Assembly (NCBI GenBank): GCA_021805485.1
Contig: JAJZFF010000579.1
Span: 1-15,163 of the forward strand
Reading direction: 5' to 3'
Length of the DNA: 15,163 bases
From: Pseudomonadota bacterium
GTDB taxonomy: Bacteria > Pseudomonadota > Alphaproteobacteria > Acetobacterales > Acetobacteraceae
In this document: piece by piece, positions 1 through 6,098 of the stretch
Layout: each line of letters begins with the position of its first letter
Numbering within the stretch: the stretch's first letter is position 1
Made by a program: the position numbers and the translations under genes
The notes under the pieces: generated by a model
Databases searched by the model: none
Told to the model about the DNA's origin: nothing
Seen by the model: the letters and a program-made list of their open reading frames with translations, nothing else

Positions 1-14
1 ATCTCCTGCACCAT
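1..14 (-). CDS. Possible start of a further gene, cut by the left edge
   Basis: On the minus strand an ATG lies at 14-12, only 11 nt after the amidase stop codon. It is preceded by a purine-rich GGGGAG that could serve as a ribosome binding site. Only four codons (Met-Val-Gln-Glu) are inside the window, so nothing can be said about the product. The spacing suggests co-transcription with the amidase. This is inferred from position and the Shine-Dalgarno-like sequence alone. Confidence 0.4.
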
Positions 15-25
15 GTCCGCTCCCC

Positions 26-1294
26 CTATGCCAGCGCCGCCGCGACCCACTGCGCCCAGGCCAGCACGGCGCGATCCTCGCCGGCGCGGCCGACGATCTG
101 GATGCCGAGCGGCATCCCGTTCGGCCCGGTCCCGGCCGGGACCGTGACGCAGGGCCCGTGCAGACTGGTCCAGATGAAATTAAAAACGGGATCCCCGGTG
201 GCGCTGCGCCCGACCGGCGCCTCGCCCGGCGCGGACGGGGTGAGCAGGATGTCCAGCCCCTCCATCGCCTCGGGAAAGCCGCGCTGGAGCGTGGCGAACA
301 CGCCGCGCGCGGCGGCGAGCGCCGGCGCCGGCTGCGCCAGGCCCCAATCCAGCCGCTCGATCAGCGCGGCGCTGATCGCGCCGCGATGGCGGGTCATTTC
401 CCAGCCCAGCGAGCGCGCGCTCTCGGCGTTCATCACCACCGCGTGCGCCTCGACGAGCGCGGCGAACGGCGCGGGCAGCTCGCGCGCGCCCACCGCCGCG
501 CCGGCGCGCGCCAGCCGCGCGGCCACGGTCTCCAGCAGCGCGGCGGTCTCCGGCGCGGCATGCGCCCAGGTCGGCGAGCGGCACAGCCCGATGCGCGGCG
601 CCCGCTCCGGCCGCTGGTCAGGATCGCCGAGATCGATCCCGGCGACGGCGCCGGCGAACAGGGCACAGTCCGCGACGCTGCGGGCGATCACGCCGATCGT
701 GTCGAGGCTCTCCGCGGCGAGCTTCATCCCCGCGCGGCTGATGGTCCCGAAGCTCGGCTTGTAGCCGACGACGCCGCAGAAGGCCGCCGGGCGGATAATG
801 CTGCCGGCGGTCTGGGTGGCGAAGGCGAGCGGGAAGAAGCCGGCGGCCACGCCCGCGGCCGAACCGGAGGAGGAGCCGCCAGGCGTGCGCGCGGGGTCAT
901 GCGGGTTGGCGGTCGGGCCGGGATGGCGGTTGGCGAATTCGGTGGTCACGGTCTTGCCGATCACCACGCCACCCTCGGCGCGTGCCCAGGCGACGGCGGC
1001 GGCGTCCGCGCGCGGCCGATAGCCGGCCCAGATCGGCGAGCCGTAGCCGGTCGGCATGTCGGCGGTGTCGAGGATATCCTTGACCCCGATCGGCAGCCCG
1101 TGCAGCGCGCCCGGCCTGGCACCGGCGGCGGCGAGCCGGGCGGCGTCGGCATCGAAATGGGCGAAGACACGCAGCGACGGTTCGCGCGTGCCGATCCGCT
1201 CCAGGCAGGCCTCCATCAATTGGGCAGGGGCGAGGCGACCGGCGCGGATGCGCTCCAGCGCCGCGGTCGCGCTCAACGCGGCAGGATCGGTCAT
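26..1294 (-). CDS. Amidase signature family hydrolase
   Basis: A 422-residue serine hydrolase of the amidase signature (GatA/AtzF-like) family, which cleaves carboxamide C-N bonds. The Ser-cisSer-Lys triad is visible as Lys72 in GVKD, Ser141 in the GGSSSGSAAG stretch and nucleophile Ser165 in TQTAGSIIRP. The intervals (69 and 24 residues) match known family members. The ATG at 1294 is preferred over one 18 codons upstream because GGGAGGA sits 4 nt before it and the protein then begins in the normal helical N-terminal segment. There is no signal peptide, so it is probably cytoplasmic. The length is at the short end for the family, without a long C-terminal extension. It is divergent from the hypothetical gene at 1358 and probably heads an operon running off the left edge. 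The substrate cannot be read from sequence; a tRNA-amidating GatA role is unlikely because no gatB or gatC is adjacent. Confidence 0.93.
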   Translation of the reverse strand: MTDPAALSATAALERIRAGRLAPAQLMEACLERIGTREPSLRVFAHFDADAARLAAAGARPGALHGLPIGVKDILDTADMPTGYGSPIWAGYRPRADAAAVAWARAEGGVVIGKTVTTEFANRHPGPTANPHDPARTPGGSSSGSAAGVAAGFFPLAFATQTAGSIIRPAAFCGVVGYKPSFGTISRAGMKLAAESLDTIGVIARSVADCALFAGAVAGIDLGDPDQRPERAPRIGLCRSPTWAHAAPETAALLETVAARLARAGAAVGARELPAPFAALVEAHAVVMNAESARSLGWEMTRHRGAISAALIERLDWGLAQPAPALAAARGVFATLQRGFPEAMEGLDILLTPSAPGEAPVGRSATGDPVFNFIWTSLHGPCVTVPAGTGPNGMPLGIQIVGRAGEDRAVLAWAQWVAAALA

Positions 1295-1298
1295 GCAG

Positions 1299-1305
1299 TC
1301 CTCCC
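1299..1305 (-). promoter_or_regulatory. Ribosome binding site deciding the amidase start
   Basis: Read on the minus strand this is GGGAGGA, 4 nt upstream of the ATG at 1294. The alternative upstream ATG (1348) would place this motif inside the coding region, so it favours the shorter 422-residue protein. Confidence 0.7.
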
Positions 1306-1357
1306 ATTCGCCGCCGCCGGGCTGGCGCCCGGGGCCGATCGGCTCCATGCTTGTCGC

Positions 1358-1894
1358 ATGGACCGAATGGACTCGTCACCTGTCGGGGATCCCGCGATCG
1401 CGGTGCGCACCGCGCGTGACGGCAGCCGGGCCTTTCTCATCGGCCTGCCACCGCAGGCGCTCCCTCCGGTGGCCCCCGGCGATCTCGCCACCGCCTGGAA
1501 ACTGGCGCGGACGGCAGCGCTCCTGGAGCACGCTGGCGCTGCGTGCGATCTGCGCTTTCTCGGCGCCGACGGCGCCACCACGGATCTCGCCCTGGCGGAT
1601 CCGGATGCCCGTTGCTGGGCCGCCGCCGTGGACAGTGTGGCAGGCATGAACACGCGCTACGGGCTCTCGCTCAGCCTGCGCCTGCTGGCGCTGATCGATC
1701 TGCTGCGGTGCCACCGCTGGGCCGATGACCTGCTGGTGCTGGACGCCGAGGGCGCGACCCTGCACGCACGCCTGCTGGACGCGGCGGCAACCCTGCCCCT
1801 GGACGCAGCGGCGCGCTTCGACAACACCGCTTTCCGCGCCCGCTGCATGCCGAGCGGGCTTGCAGGCGAGCCGATTTCTGGAGCCGCCCCATGA
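1358..1894 (+). CDS. Hypothetical protein, 178 residues
   Basis: I do not recognise this protein. It has no signal peptide or membrane segment and is rich in Ala, Leu and Asp. Its central part, from about residue 90, carries a leucine-rich amphipathic stretch following the sequence VAGMNTRYGL. The reading frame uses the same GC-ending codons as its neighbours, which supports real coding. The start is uncertain: ATG at 1358 or ATG at 1367, neither with a strong ribosome binding site. Its stop overlaps the start of the downstream lipoprotein gene as ATGA (1891-1894), so the two are probably translationally coupled. The frame stays open far upstream through the antisense of the amidase, but that part is a GC-driven shadow. 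Soluble cytoplasmic location is inferred. Confidence 0.6.
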   Translation: MDRMDSSPVGDPAIAVRTARDGSRAFLIGLPPQALPPVAPGDLATAWKLARTAALLEHAGAACDLRFLGADGATTDLALADPDARCWAAAVDSVAGMNTRYGLSLSLRLLALIDLLRCHRWADDLLVLDAEGATLHARLLDAAATLPLDAAARFDNTAFRARCMPSGLAGEPISGAAP

Positions 1895-2244
1895 TCCGTC
1901 CCGTCTTTCTCCTGCTCGCGCTGGCACCCGCATTCGCCGCTGGCTGCGCACGTCACACCACGAACGAGTCCGGCGGCGATGACCGCGCCCAGGTCGAAGC
2001 CGATTGCGCCGCTCGCGCCGACAGCATCGTATCGCGCCAGAATCCGGCCAATATCTACGCCAACGACACGTTCGAGAATCGGACCAAGAACACGCCACTC
2101 TCGTCTAATGGCATCGTCGCCGACCCGAGCCAGGGCCTGGCGCAGCGCTACGACCGTTCGCAGGCCTACACCAACTGCCTGATCGAGCACGGCATCACCC
2201 TCGTGCCGAACCCCGGCGCGCAGACCAACCCGTCGAACCAGTGA
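1891..2244 (+). CDS. Small putative lipoprotein, 117 residues
   Basis: The N-terminus is a short signal sequence with a hydrophobic core (residues 5-17) ending in an AAGC lipobox. This predicts processing and lipidation at Cys19 and anchoring to a membrane on the periplasmic side. The mature part of about 99 residues is polar, with two further cysteines (Cys39 and Cys96) that could form a disulfide in the periplasm. It has no domain I can name. A GGAG at 1880-1883, inside the preceding gene, gives 7 nt spacing to the ATG. The 4-nt overlap with that gene suggests coupled translation. The lipobox is seen directly; lipidation is inferred. Confidence 0.72.
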   Translation: MIRPVFLLLALAPAFAAGCARHTTNESGGDDRAQVEADCAARADSIVSRQNPANIYANDTFENRTKNTPLSSNGIVADPSQGLAQRYDRSQAYTNCLIEHGITLVPNPGAQTNPSNQ

Positions 2245-2278
2245 CCATTTCCTTCAGACCAGTCAGGGATCTTCCACG

Positions 2279-2629
2279 ATGAGCCGGATCATCCGTACCG
2301 AAGCCAACCGCATCCTGTCGCAGGCCGTGGAATATCACGGCTTCGTTTTTCTGCAGGGCTGCGTGGCGAAAACGCTGACCAAGGACATCAGGGGCCAGAC
2401 CGAGGAGGTGCTGGCGCAGATCGACCAGCTGCTTGAGACGCATGGGACCGACAAAACGCGGCTGCTCTCGGCGCAGATCTGGCTCAAGGACATCCGCGAC
2501 CGTGAGGCGATGAACGAGCTCTGGTCCGCCTGGCTGCCCAATGCCGGCGCCCCGGCGCGCGCCTGCGTCGAGGCCAACATGGCCGACCCGCGCGTGCTCG
2601 TGGAGATCATGATCACCGCCTGTAAATGA
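2279..2629 (+). CDS. RidA family (YjgF/YER057c/UK114) protein
   Basis: A 116-residue RidA-fold protein. Family members form trimers and hydrolyse reactive enamine/imine intermediates released by PLP-dependent dehydratases, or act on related substrates. The diagnostic C-terminal region is clear: Arg94 in APARACVEA and Glu109 in VLVEI. Their 15-residue spacing equals that of Arg105 and Glu120 of E. coli RidA, the carboxylate-binding arginine and the active-site glutamate. The N-terminal ILSQAVEYHG is the usual first strand. The start ATG has only a weak AGGGA, 12 nt upstream. It is probably transcribed with the two genes before it (34-nt gap) and ends at a strong terminator. Divergence from canonical RidA in the middle suggests one of the other Rid subgroups, so enamine deaminase activity should not be assumed. 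Confidence 0.9.
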   Translation: MSRIIRTEANRILSQAVEYHGFVFLQGCVAKTLTKDIRGQTEEVLAQIDQLLETHGTDKTRLLSAQIWLKDIRDREAMNELWSAWLPNAGAPARACVEANMADPRVLVEIMITACK

Positions 2630-2635
2630 TGCACC

Positions 2636-2670
2636 GAGGCAACGCCCGATGCCACGGGCGTTGCCTCTTT
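2636..2670 (+). terminator. Intrinsic terminator after the RidA-family gene
   Basis: A perfect 13-bp stem (2636-2648 with 2655-2667) encloses a 6-nt loop and is followed by TTT. It begins 6 nt after the stop codon of the RidA-family gene. It separates this transcription unit from the aco-hyu operon. The U-tract is short, but the stem is unusually long and fully complementary. Confidence 0.85.
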
Positions 2671-2766
2671 CCACGGATGCCAATCGGCCAGCCCCGTCGC
2701 CGGCACCGTCGCGAGCCCCCCGTGGCCGGCGGCACGGCCGGAGCGGCCAGGCGCGCTGGGCAGCGC

Positions 2767-2795
2767 TTGACTCGCCCTGCCGGTTTCGTGAGAGT
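2767..2795 (+). promoter_or_regulatory. Tentative -35/-10 promoter upstream of acoA
   Basis: TTGACT matches the -35 consensus in five of six positions and is spaced 17 nt from GAGAGT, which matches TATAAT in only three of six. Weak -10 elements are common in GC-rich alphaproteobacteria, but this match could be chance. Confidence 0.3.
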
Positions 2796-2822
2796 CCCCG
2801 CCACGCGCCCGAACGCGCTGGT

Positions 2823-2857
2823 TGCAAGCGGCAGGCATCGCTCTGCCGGGCCTTGCA
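2823..2857 (+). repeat. Two-part inverted repeat in the acoA leader
   Basis: Outer arms TGCAAG (2823-2828) and CTTGCA (2852-2857) flank inner arms GGCAG (2830-2834) and CTGCC (2843-2847) around an 8-nt centre. The gaps between outer and inner arms are 1 and 4 nt. It could be an operator for a dimeric regulator, or a stem-loop in the 5' untranslated RNA, since it lies downstream of the tentative promoter. Confidence 0.4.
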
Positions 2858-2910
2858 CTGAATTGCCGCCACGCCGTTTCGGGGCAGCCAAGAACCAGGT
2901 GCCAAGAATC

Positions 2911-2917
2911 AGGAGGA
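2911..2917 (+). promoter_or_regulatory. Strong ribosome binding site for acoA
   Basis: AGGAGGA lies 6 nt before the ATG at 2924. It fixes that codon as the start, against a TTG 34 codons upstream in the same frame. Confidence 0.85.
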
Positions 2918-2923
2918 CGTCCC

Positions 2924-3907
2924 ATGGCTATGAGCCGCGCACTGCAGCTCAGTCGCGAAGATCTGCTTCGGGCCTACCGTCAGATGCGCACCATCCGCGA
3001 GTTCGAGGAGCGTGTGCACGCCGAATTCGCCACCGGTGACATTCCCGGCTTCGTGCATCTCTATGCCGGCGAGGAAGCGAGCGCCGTCGGCGTCTGCATG
3101 CACCTCACCGACAAGGACGCCATCGCCTCCACCCATCGCGGTCACGGCCATTGCATCGCCAAGGGCTGCGACGTGCATGGCATGATGGCCGAAATCTATG
3201 GGCGCAAGAGCGGTCTCTGCGCCGGCAAGGGCGGCTCGATGCACATTGCCGACGTGTCCAAGGGCATGCTCGGCGCCAACGGCATCGTCGGCGGCGGCGC
3301 GCCGCTCGCTTGCGGTGCGGCCCTGGCGGCCAAGACGCTGAAGACCGGCGGCGTCGCGGTCGCCTTCGGCGGCGACGGCGCCTCCAATCAGGGCACCACC
3401 GCGGAATCGATGAATCTCGCGACGGTGTGGAAACTGCCGGTGATTTTCGTCCTCGAGGACAATGGCTACGCGGAATCGACCGCCAGCGGCTGGTCGGTCG
3501 GTGGCGATGCGATCAAGCGCGCCGAGGGCTTCGGCATTCCGGGCGTGCGTGTCGACGGGCATGACTTCTTCGCCGTTCACGACGCCGCTGGCGAGGCGAT
3601 CGAGCGGACACGGTCGGGCGGCGGGCCGTCGTTCCTGCATCTCAAGCTCAACCGCTACTACGGGCATTTCGAGGGCGACGGTCAGGCGTATCGCCGCGAT
3701 GGCGAGGTAGCCGGCCTGCGCGCCGAGATCGATACGCTCGACCGGTTCCGCCGCCGCGTGACGGAGGCCAAGCTGCTCGAGGAGAACGACCTCGCCGGCG
3801 TCGACCGCGAAGTGCTGGCCCTGATCGAAGACAGCGTCCGCACGGCGAAATCCGCCGCGGCGCCGAAGTCCGCCGATCTGCTCACCGACGTCTATCTCAG
3901 CTACTGA
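2924..3907 (+). CDS. acoA: Acetoin dehydrogenase E1 component, alpha subunit
   Basis: This 327-residue protein is a thiamine-pyrophosphate-dependent E1 alpha subunit. In a heterotetramer with E1 beta it cleaves acetoin (or a related 2-oxo compound) and passes the acetyl group to lipoylated E2. The TPP-binding motif runs from GDG (150-152) to DN (179-180). HRGHGH at 71-76, KGGSMHIAD at 102-110 and RYYGHFEGD near 244-252 are typical of AcoA/PDH E1 alpha. The length fits AcoA rather than the longer branched-chain E1 alpha. It is the first gene of the operon, 19 nt before acoB. The acetoin assignment rests mainly on the AcoC-type E2 downstream. A pyruvate or other 2-oxoacid substrate remains possible. 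Confidence 0.93.
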   Translation: MAMSRALQLSREDLLRAYRQMRTIREFEERVHAEFATGDIPGFVHLYAGEEASAVGVCMHLTDKDAIASTHRGHGHCIAKGCDVHGMMAEIYGRKSGLCAGKGGSMHIADVSKGMLGANGIVGGGAPLACGAALAAKTLKTGGVAVAFGGDGASNQGTTAESMNLATVWKLPVIFVLEDNGYAESTASGWSVGGDAIKRAEGFGIPGVRVDGHDFFAVHDAAGEAIERTRSGGGPSFLHLKLNRYYGHFEGDGQAYRRDGEVAGLRAEIDTLDRFRRRVTEAKLLEENDLAGVDREVLALIEDSVRTAKSAAAPKSADLLTDVYLSY

Positions 3908-3926
3908 CGCGCGAGGGGAACAAGCC

Positions 3927-4955
3927 ATGTCGAAGAAATCCTTCCGCCAGGCCATCAACGAGGCGCTCGCTCAGGAGATGGAGCGCGACCCGCGCGTGGT
4001 GATCATGGGCGAGGACATCGCCGGCGGACTCGGCGCGCCGGGCGAGGACGATGCCTGGGGCGGCGTGCTCGGCGTCACCAAGGGGCTGGTGGGCAAATTC
4101 GGCCGCGAGCGCGTGCTCGACACGCCGATCACCGAGAGCGGCTTCATCGGCGCCGCGGCGGGTGCGGCGCTGCGTGGGCTGCGCCCGGTGGCCGAGTTGA
4201 TGTTCGTCGACTTCATGGGCGTCTGCTTCGACCAGATCTTCAATCAGGCGGCGAAGTTCCGCTACATGTTCGGCGGCAAGGCGACGACGCCCTTGGTCAT
4301 CCGCACCATGTTCGGCGCCGGGTTCCGTGCCGCCAGCCAGCACTCCCAATGCCTCTACCCGATCTTCACCCATATCCCCGGGCTGAAGGTGGTGATCCCG
4401 TCCTCGCCCTATGAGGCGAAGGGCCTGCTGATCCAGTCGATCCGCGACGACGATCCGGTGATCTTCTTCGAACACAAGGTGATGTACGACGTCGAGGAGG
4501 AAGTGCCCGACGAGCCCTACGCCATCCCCTTCGGCGAGGCGCGCTTCGTGCGCGAGGGCGACGACGTCACCATCGTCGCCTTCGGGCGCATGGTGTCGAT
4601 GGCGAGCCAGGCGGCCGAGGCACTGGCGAAGGAAGGCGTGTCCTGCAGCGTGATCGACCCGCGCACCGCGTCCCCGCTCGATCTGCCCACGATCCTCGAG
4701 AGCGTGCGCGAGACCGGGCGGCTGGTGCTGGTGGACGAGGCCTCCCCGCGCTGCAACCTCGCCACCGACATTTCCGCCCAGGTGGCCGAGCAGGCTTTCG
4801 ACGCGCTGAAGGCGCCGATCCGCATGGTCTCGCCGCCGCACACGCCGGTGCCGTTCGCGCCGGCGCTGGAGGATGAGTTCGTACCCAACGCCGAGAAGAT
4901 CGCCGCTGCGGTCCGCTCGACCATGCGCGCGCCCTCGAAGCAGGCGGCCGAATAA
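3927..4955 (+). CDS. acoB: Acetoin dehydrogenase E1 component, beta subunit
   Basis: The 342-residue E1 beta partner of AcoA has a transketolase-like pyrimidine-binding domain (about residues 4-180) and a C-terminal transketolase domain (about 200-325). GED at 28-30, TPITESGFIG with conserved Glu70, and QHSQ with His139 are family landmarks around the TPP site. A strong GAGGGGAA (3913-3920) sits 6 nt before the ATG. The stop codon overlaps the acoC start by one base (TAATG), which points to coupled translation and matched subunit amounts. The N-terminal region includes a glycine-rich stretch (GGLGAPGEDDAWGG, residues 33-46) as in other AcoB-like proteins. Substrate is inferred from the adjoining AcoC. 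Confidence 0.93.
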   Translation: MSKKSFRQAINEALAQEMERDPRVVIMGEDIAGGLGAPGEDDAWGGVLGVTKGLVGKFGRERVLDTPITESGFIGAAAGAALRGLRPVAELMFVDFMGVCFDQIFNQAAKFRYMFGGKATTPLVIRTMFGAGFRAASQHSQCLYPIFTHIPGLKVVIPSSPYEAKGLLIQSIRDDDPVIFFEHKVMYDVEEEVPDEPYAIPFGEARFVREGDDVTIVAFGRMVSMASQAAEALAKEGVSCSVIDPRTASPLDLPTILESVRETGRLVLVDEASPRCNLATDISAQVAEQAFDALKAPIRMVSPPHTPVPFAPALEDEFVPNAEKIAAAVRSTMRAPSKQAAE

Positions 4956-6079
4956 TGGCCGCCATCCTGCCGCTGACCATGCCCAAATTCGGTCTGGCGA
5001 TGACCGAGGGCATGGTCGCTGCCTGGCAGAAGCAGCCGGGCGAGACCATCCGGCAGGGCGAGGAGATCGCCGATATCGAGACCTCGAAGATCACCAGCGC
5101 CTACGAATCGCCGGTCAGCGGCAAGCTCCGCCGCCAGGTGCTGGAGGCGGGGACGATGGCCCCGGTCGGGGCGCTGATCGGCGTCGTCGCCGACGACGCC
5201 GTGCCGGACGCCGAGATCGACGCCTTCATCGCCGATTTCCAGTCCCGCTTCGCCGCCAGCCAGGCCGAGGCCGGCGCCGAGGCCGCGGGGCCGGAGCGGG
5301 TGCAGACGGCGCAGGGCACGGCGCAGTACCTGGCGGCGGGTCCGGCCGAAGCGCCTGTCATCCTGTTCATTCATGGCTTCGGCGGCGATCTCAACAACTG
5401 GATGTTCCTCCAGCCGGCGCTGGCGGAGAATTTCCGCACCATCGCGCTCGACCTGCCCGGCCATGGCGGTTCGACCAAGCAGGTGCCGGCGCCGGACGCG
5501 GCCGGGCTCGCCGGCTTCGTCCTCGCCGCCATGGATGCGCTGGGGATTCCCGCCGCCCATCTGGTCGGCCACTCGATGGGCGGCGCCGTGGCGCTGGCGA
5601 TGGCGCGGGCGAACGCCGAGCGGGTGCTGAGCCTCAGCCTGATCTCCCCCGCCGGGCTCGGTGTGGAGATCAATCGCGGCTATATCGAGGGCTTCATCGA
5701 GGCAAGGCGCGGCAAGCACCTCACGCCCCTGCTGCAGTCCCTGTTCGCGGATCCGACGCTGGTCGGCCAGGACATGGTCGAGACGGTCCTGCGCTACAAG
5801 CGCCTCGACGGCGTCGAGGCGGCGCTGCGGGCGATCGCCTCGGCGCAGTTCCCGGAGGGACGGCAGGCGGCGTCGCTGCGCGCCGTGCTGGACACGCCGC
5901 GCACCCCGGCGCAGGTGATCTGGGGCATGCGCGACGCCATCATTCCTGCTGCGCACGCGGAGAATCTGCCGGCCCATGTCAAGGTGACGCTGTTCGACGC
6001 GGCGGGGCACATGGCGCAGATGGAGCGCCCGGCGGACACGGCCGAGCGCATCGCCTCGCTCGCCGGCGGCGGTATCTGA
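4955..6079 (+). CDS. acoC: Acetoin dehydrogenase E2: lipoyl domain fused to alpha/beta hydrolase
   Basis: A 374-residue two-domain protein. Residues 1-80 form a biotinyl/lipoyl domain with the acceptor Lys45 in ETSKIT. Residues 81-125 are an Ala/Glu-rich linker. Residues 126-374 are an alpha/beta hydrolase with HGFGG (140-144), GHSMGG around Ser207, Asp327 in MRDAIIP and His352 in AGHMAQME. This is the known AcoC architecture, annotated as dihydrolipoyl acetyltransferase. It lacks both the E3/E1-binding domain and the HxxxDG catalytic domain of classical E2. It should accept the acetyl group from AcoAB and release it, with CoA as the annotated acceptor. The ATG overlaps the acoB stop by 1 nt, and hyuA follows after 19 nt. 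The linked E1 genes make the assignment firm; how a serine-hydrolase fold does transacetylation is less so. Confidence 0.92.
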   Translation: MAAILPLTMPKFGLAMTEGMVAAWQKQPGETIRQGEEIADIETSKITSAYESPVSGKLRRQVLEAGTMAPVGALIGVVADDAVPDAEIDAFIADFQSRFAASQAEAGAEAAGPERVQTAQGTAQYLAAGPAEAPVILFIHGFGGDLNNWMFLQPALAENFRTIALDLPGHGGSTKQVPAPDAAGLAGFVLAAMDALGIPAAHLVGHSMGGAVALAMARANAERVLSLSLISPAGLGVEINRGYIEGFIEARRGKHLTPLLQSLFADPTLVGQDMVETVLRYKRLDGVEAALRAIASAQFPEGRQAASLRAVLDTPRTPAQVIWGMRDAIIPAAHAENLPAHVKVTLFDAAGHMAQMERPADTAERIASLAGGGI

Positions 6080-6098
6080 GCGGAGCCGCCCTCCGGAC

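Larger units (their letters stand above)
2671..2923 (+). promoter_or_regulatory. Non-coding leader of the aco-hyu operon
   Basis: This 253-nt gap holds no convincing gene. A tentative sigma-70-type promoter is TTGACT at 2767-2772, a 17-nt spacer, then the weak -10 GAGAGT at 2790-2795. Just upstream is a GC-rich inverted repeat, TGGCCG (2723-2728) with CGGCCA (2744-2749). An inverted repeat lies downstream at 2823-2857. I searched by eye for a sigma-54 promoter (GG, 10 nt, GC), as is usual for AcoR-controlled acetoin operons, and found none with a good match. Confidence 0.4.

Noticed and set aside
1317..1332. CCGGGC/GCCCGG hairpin in the divergent gap between the amidase and hypothetical genes
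   Set aside because: Six-bp GC-only stems are expected by chance at this base composition, and no promoter elements accompany it, so it is not listed as an operator.
158..1357. Upstream extension of the hypothetical gene at 1358
   Set aside because: The open frame before 1358 is antisense to the amidase gene and has shadow-like Arg/Gly/Ala composition; only the part after 1358 looks like protein.
2671..2923. A sigma-54 promoter for the aco operon
   Set aside because: Several TTGC motifs (for example near 2822 and 2853) were tested for GG at 10 nt before GC, and none had it.
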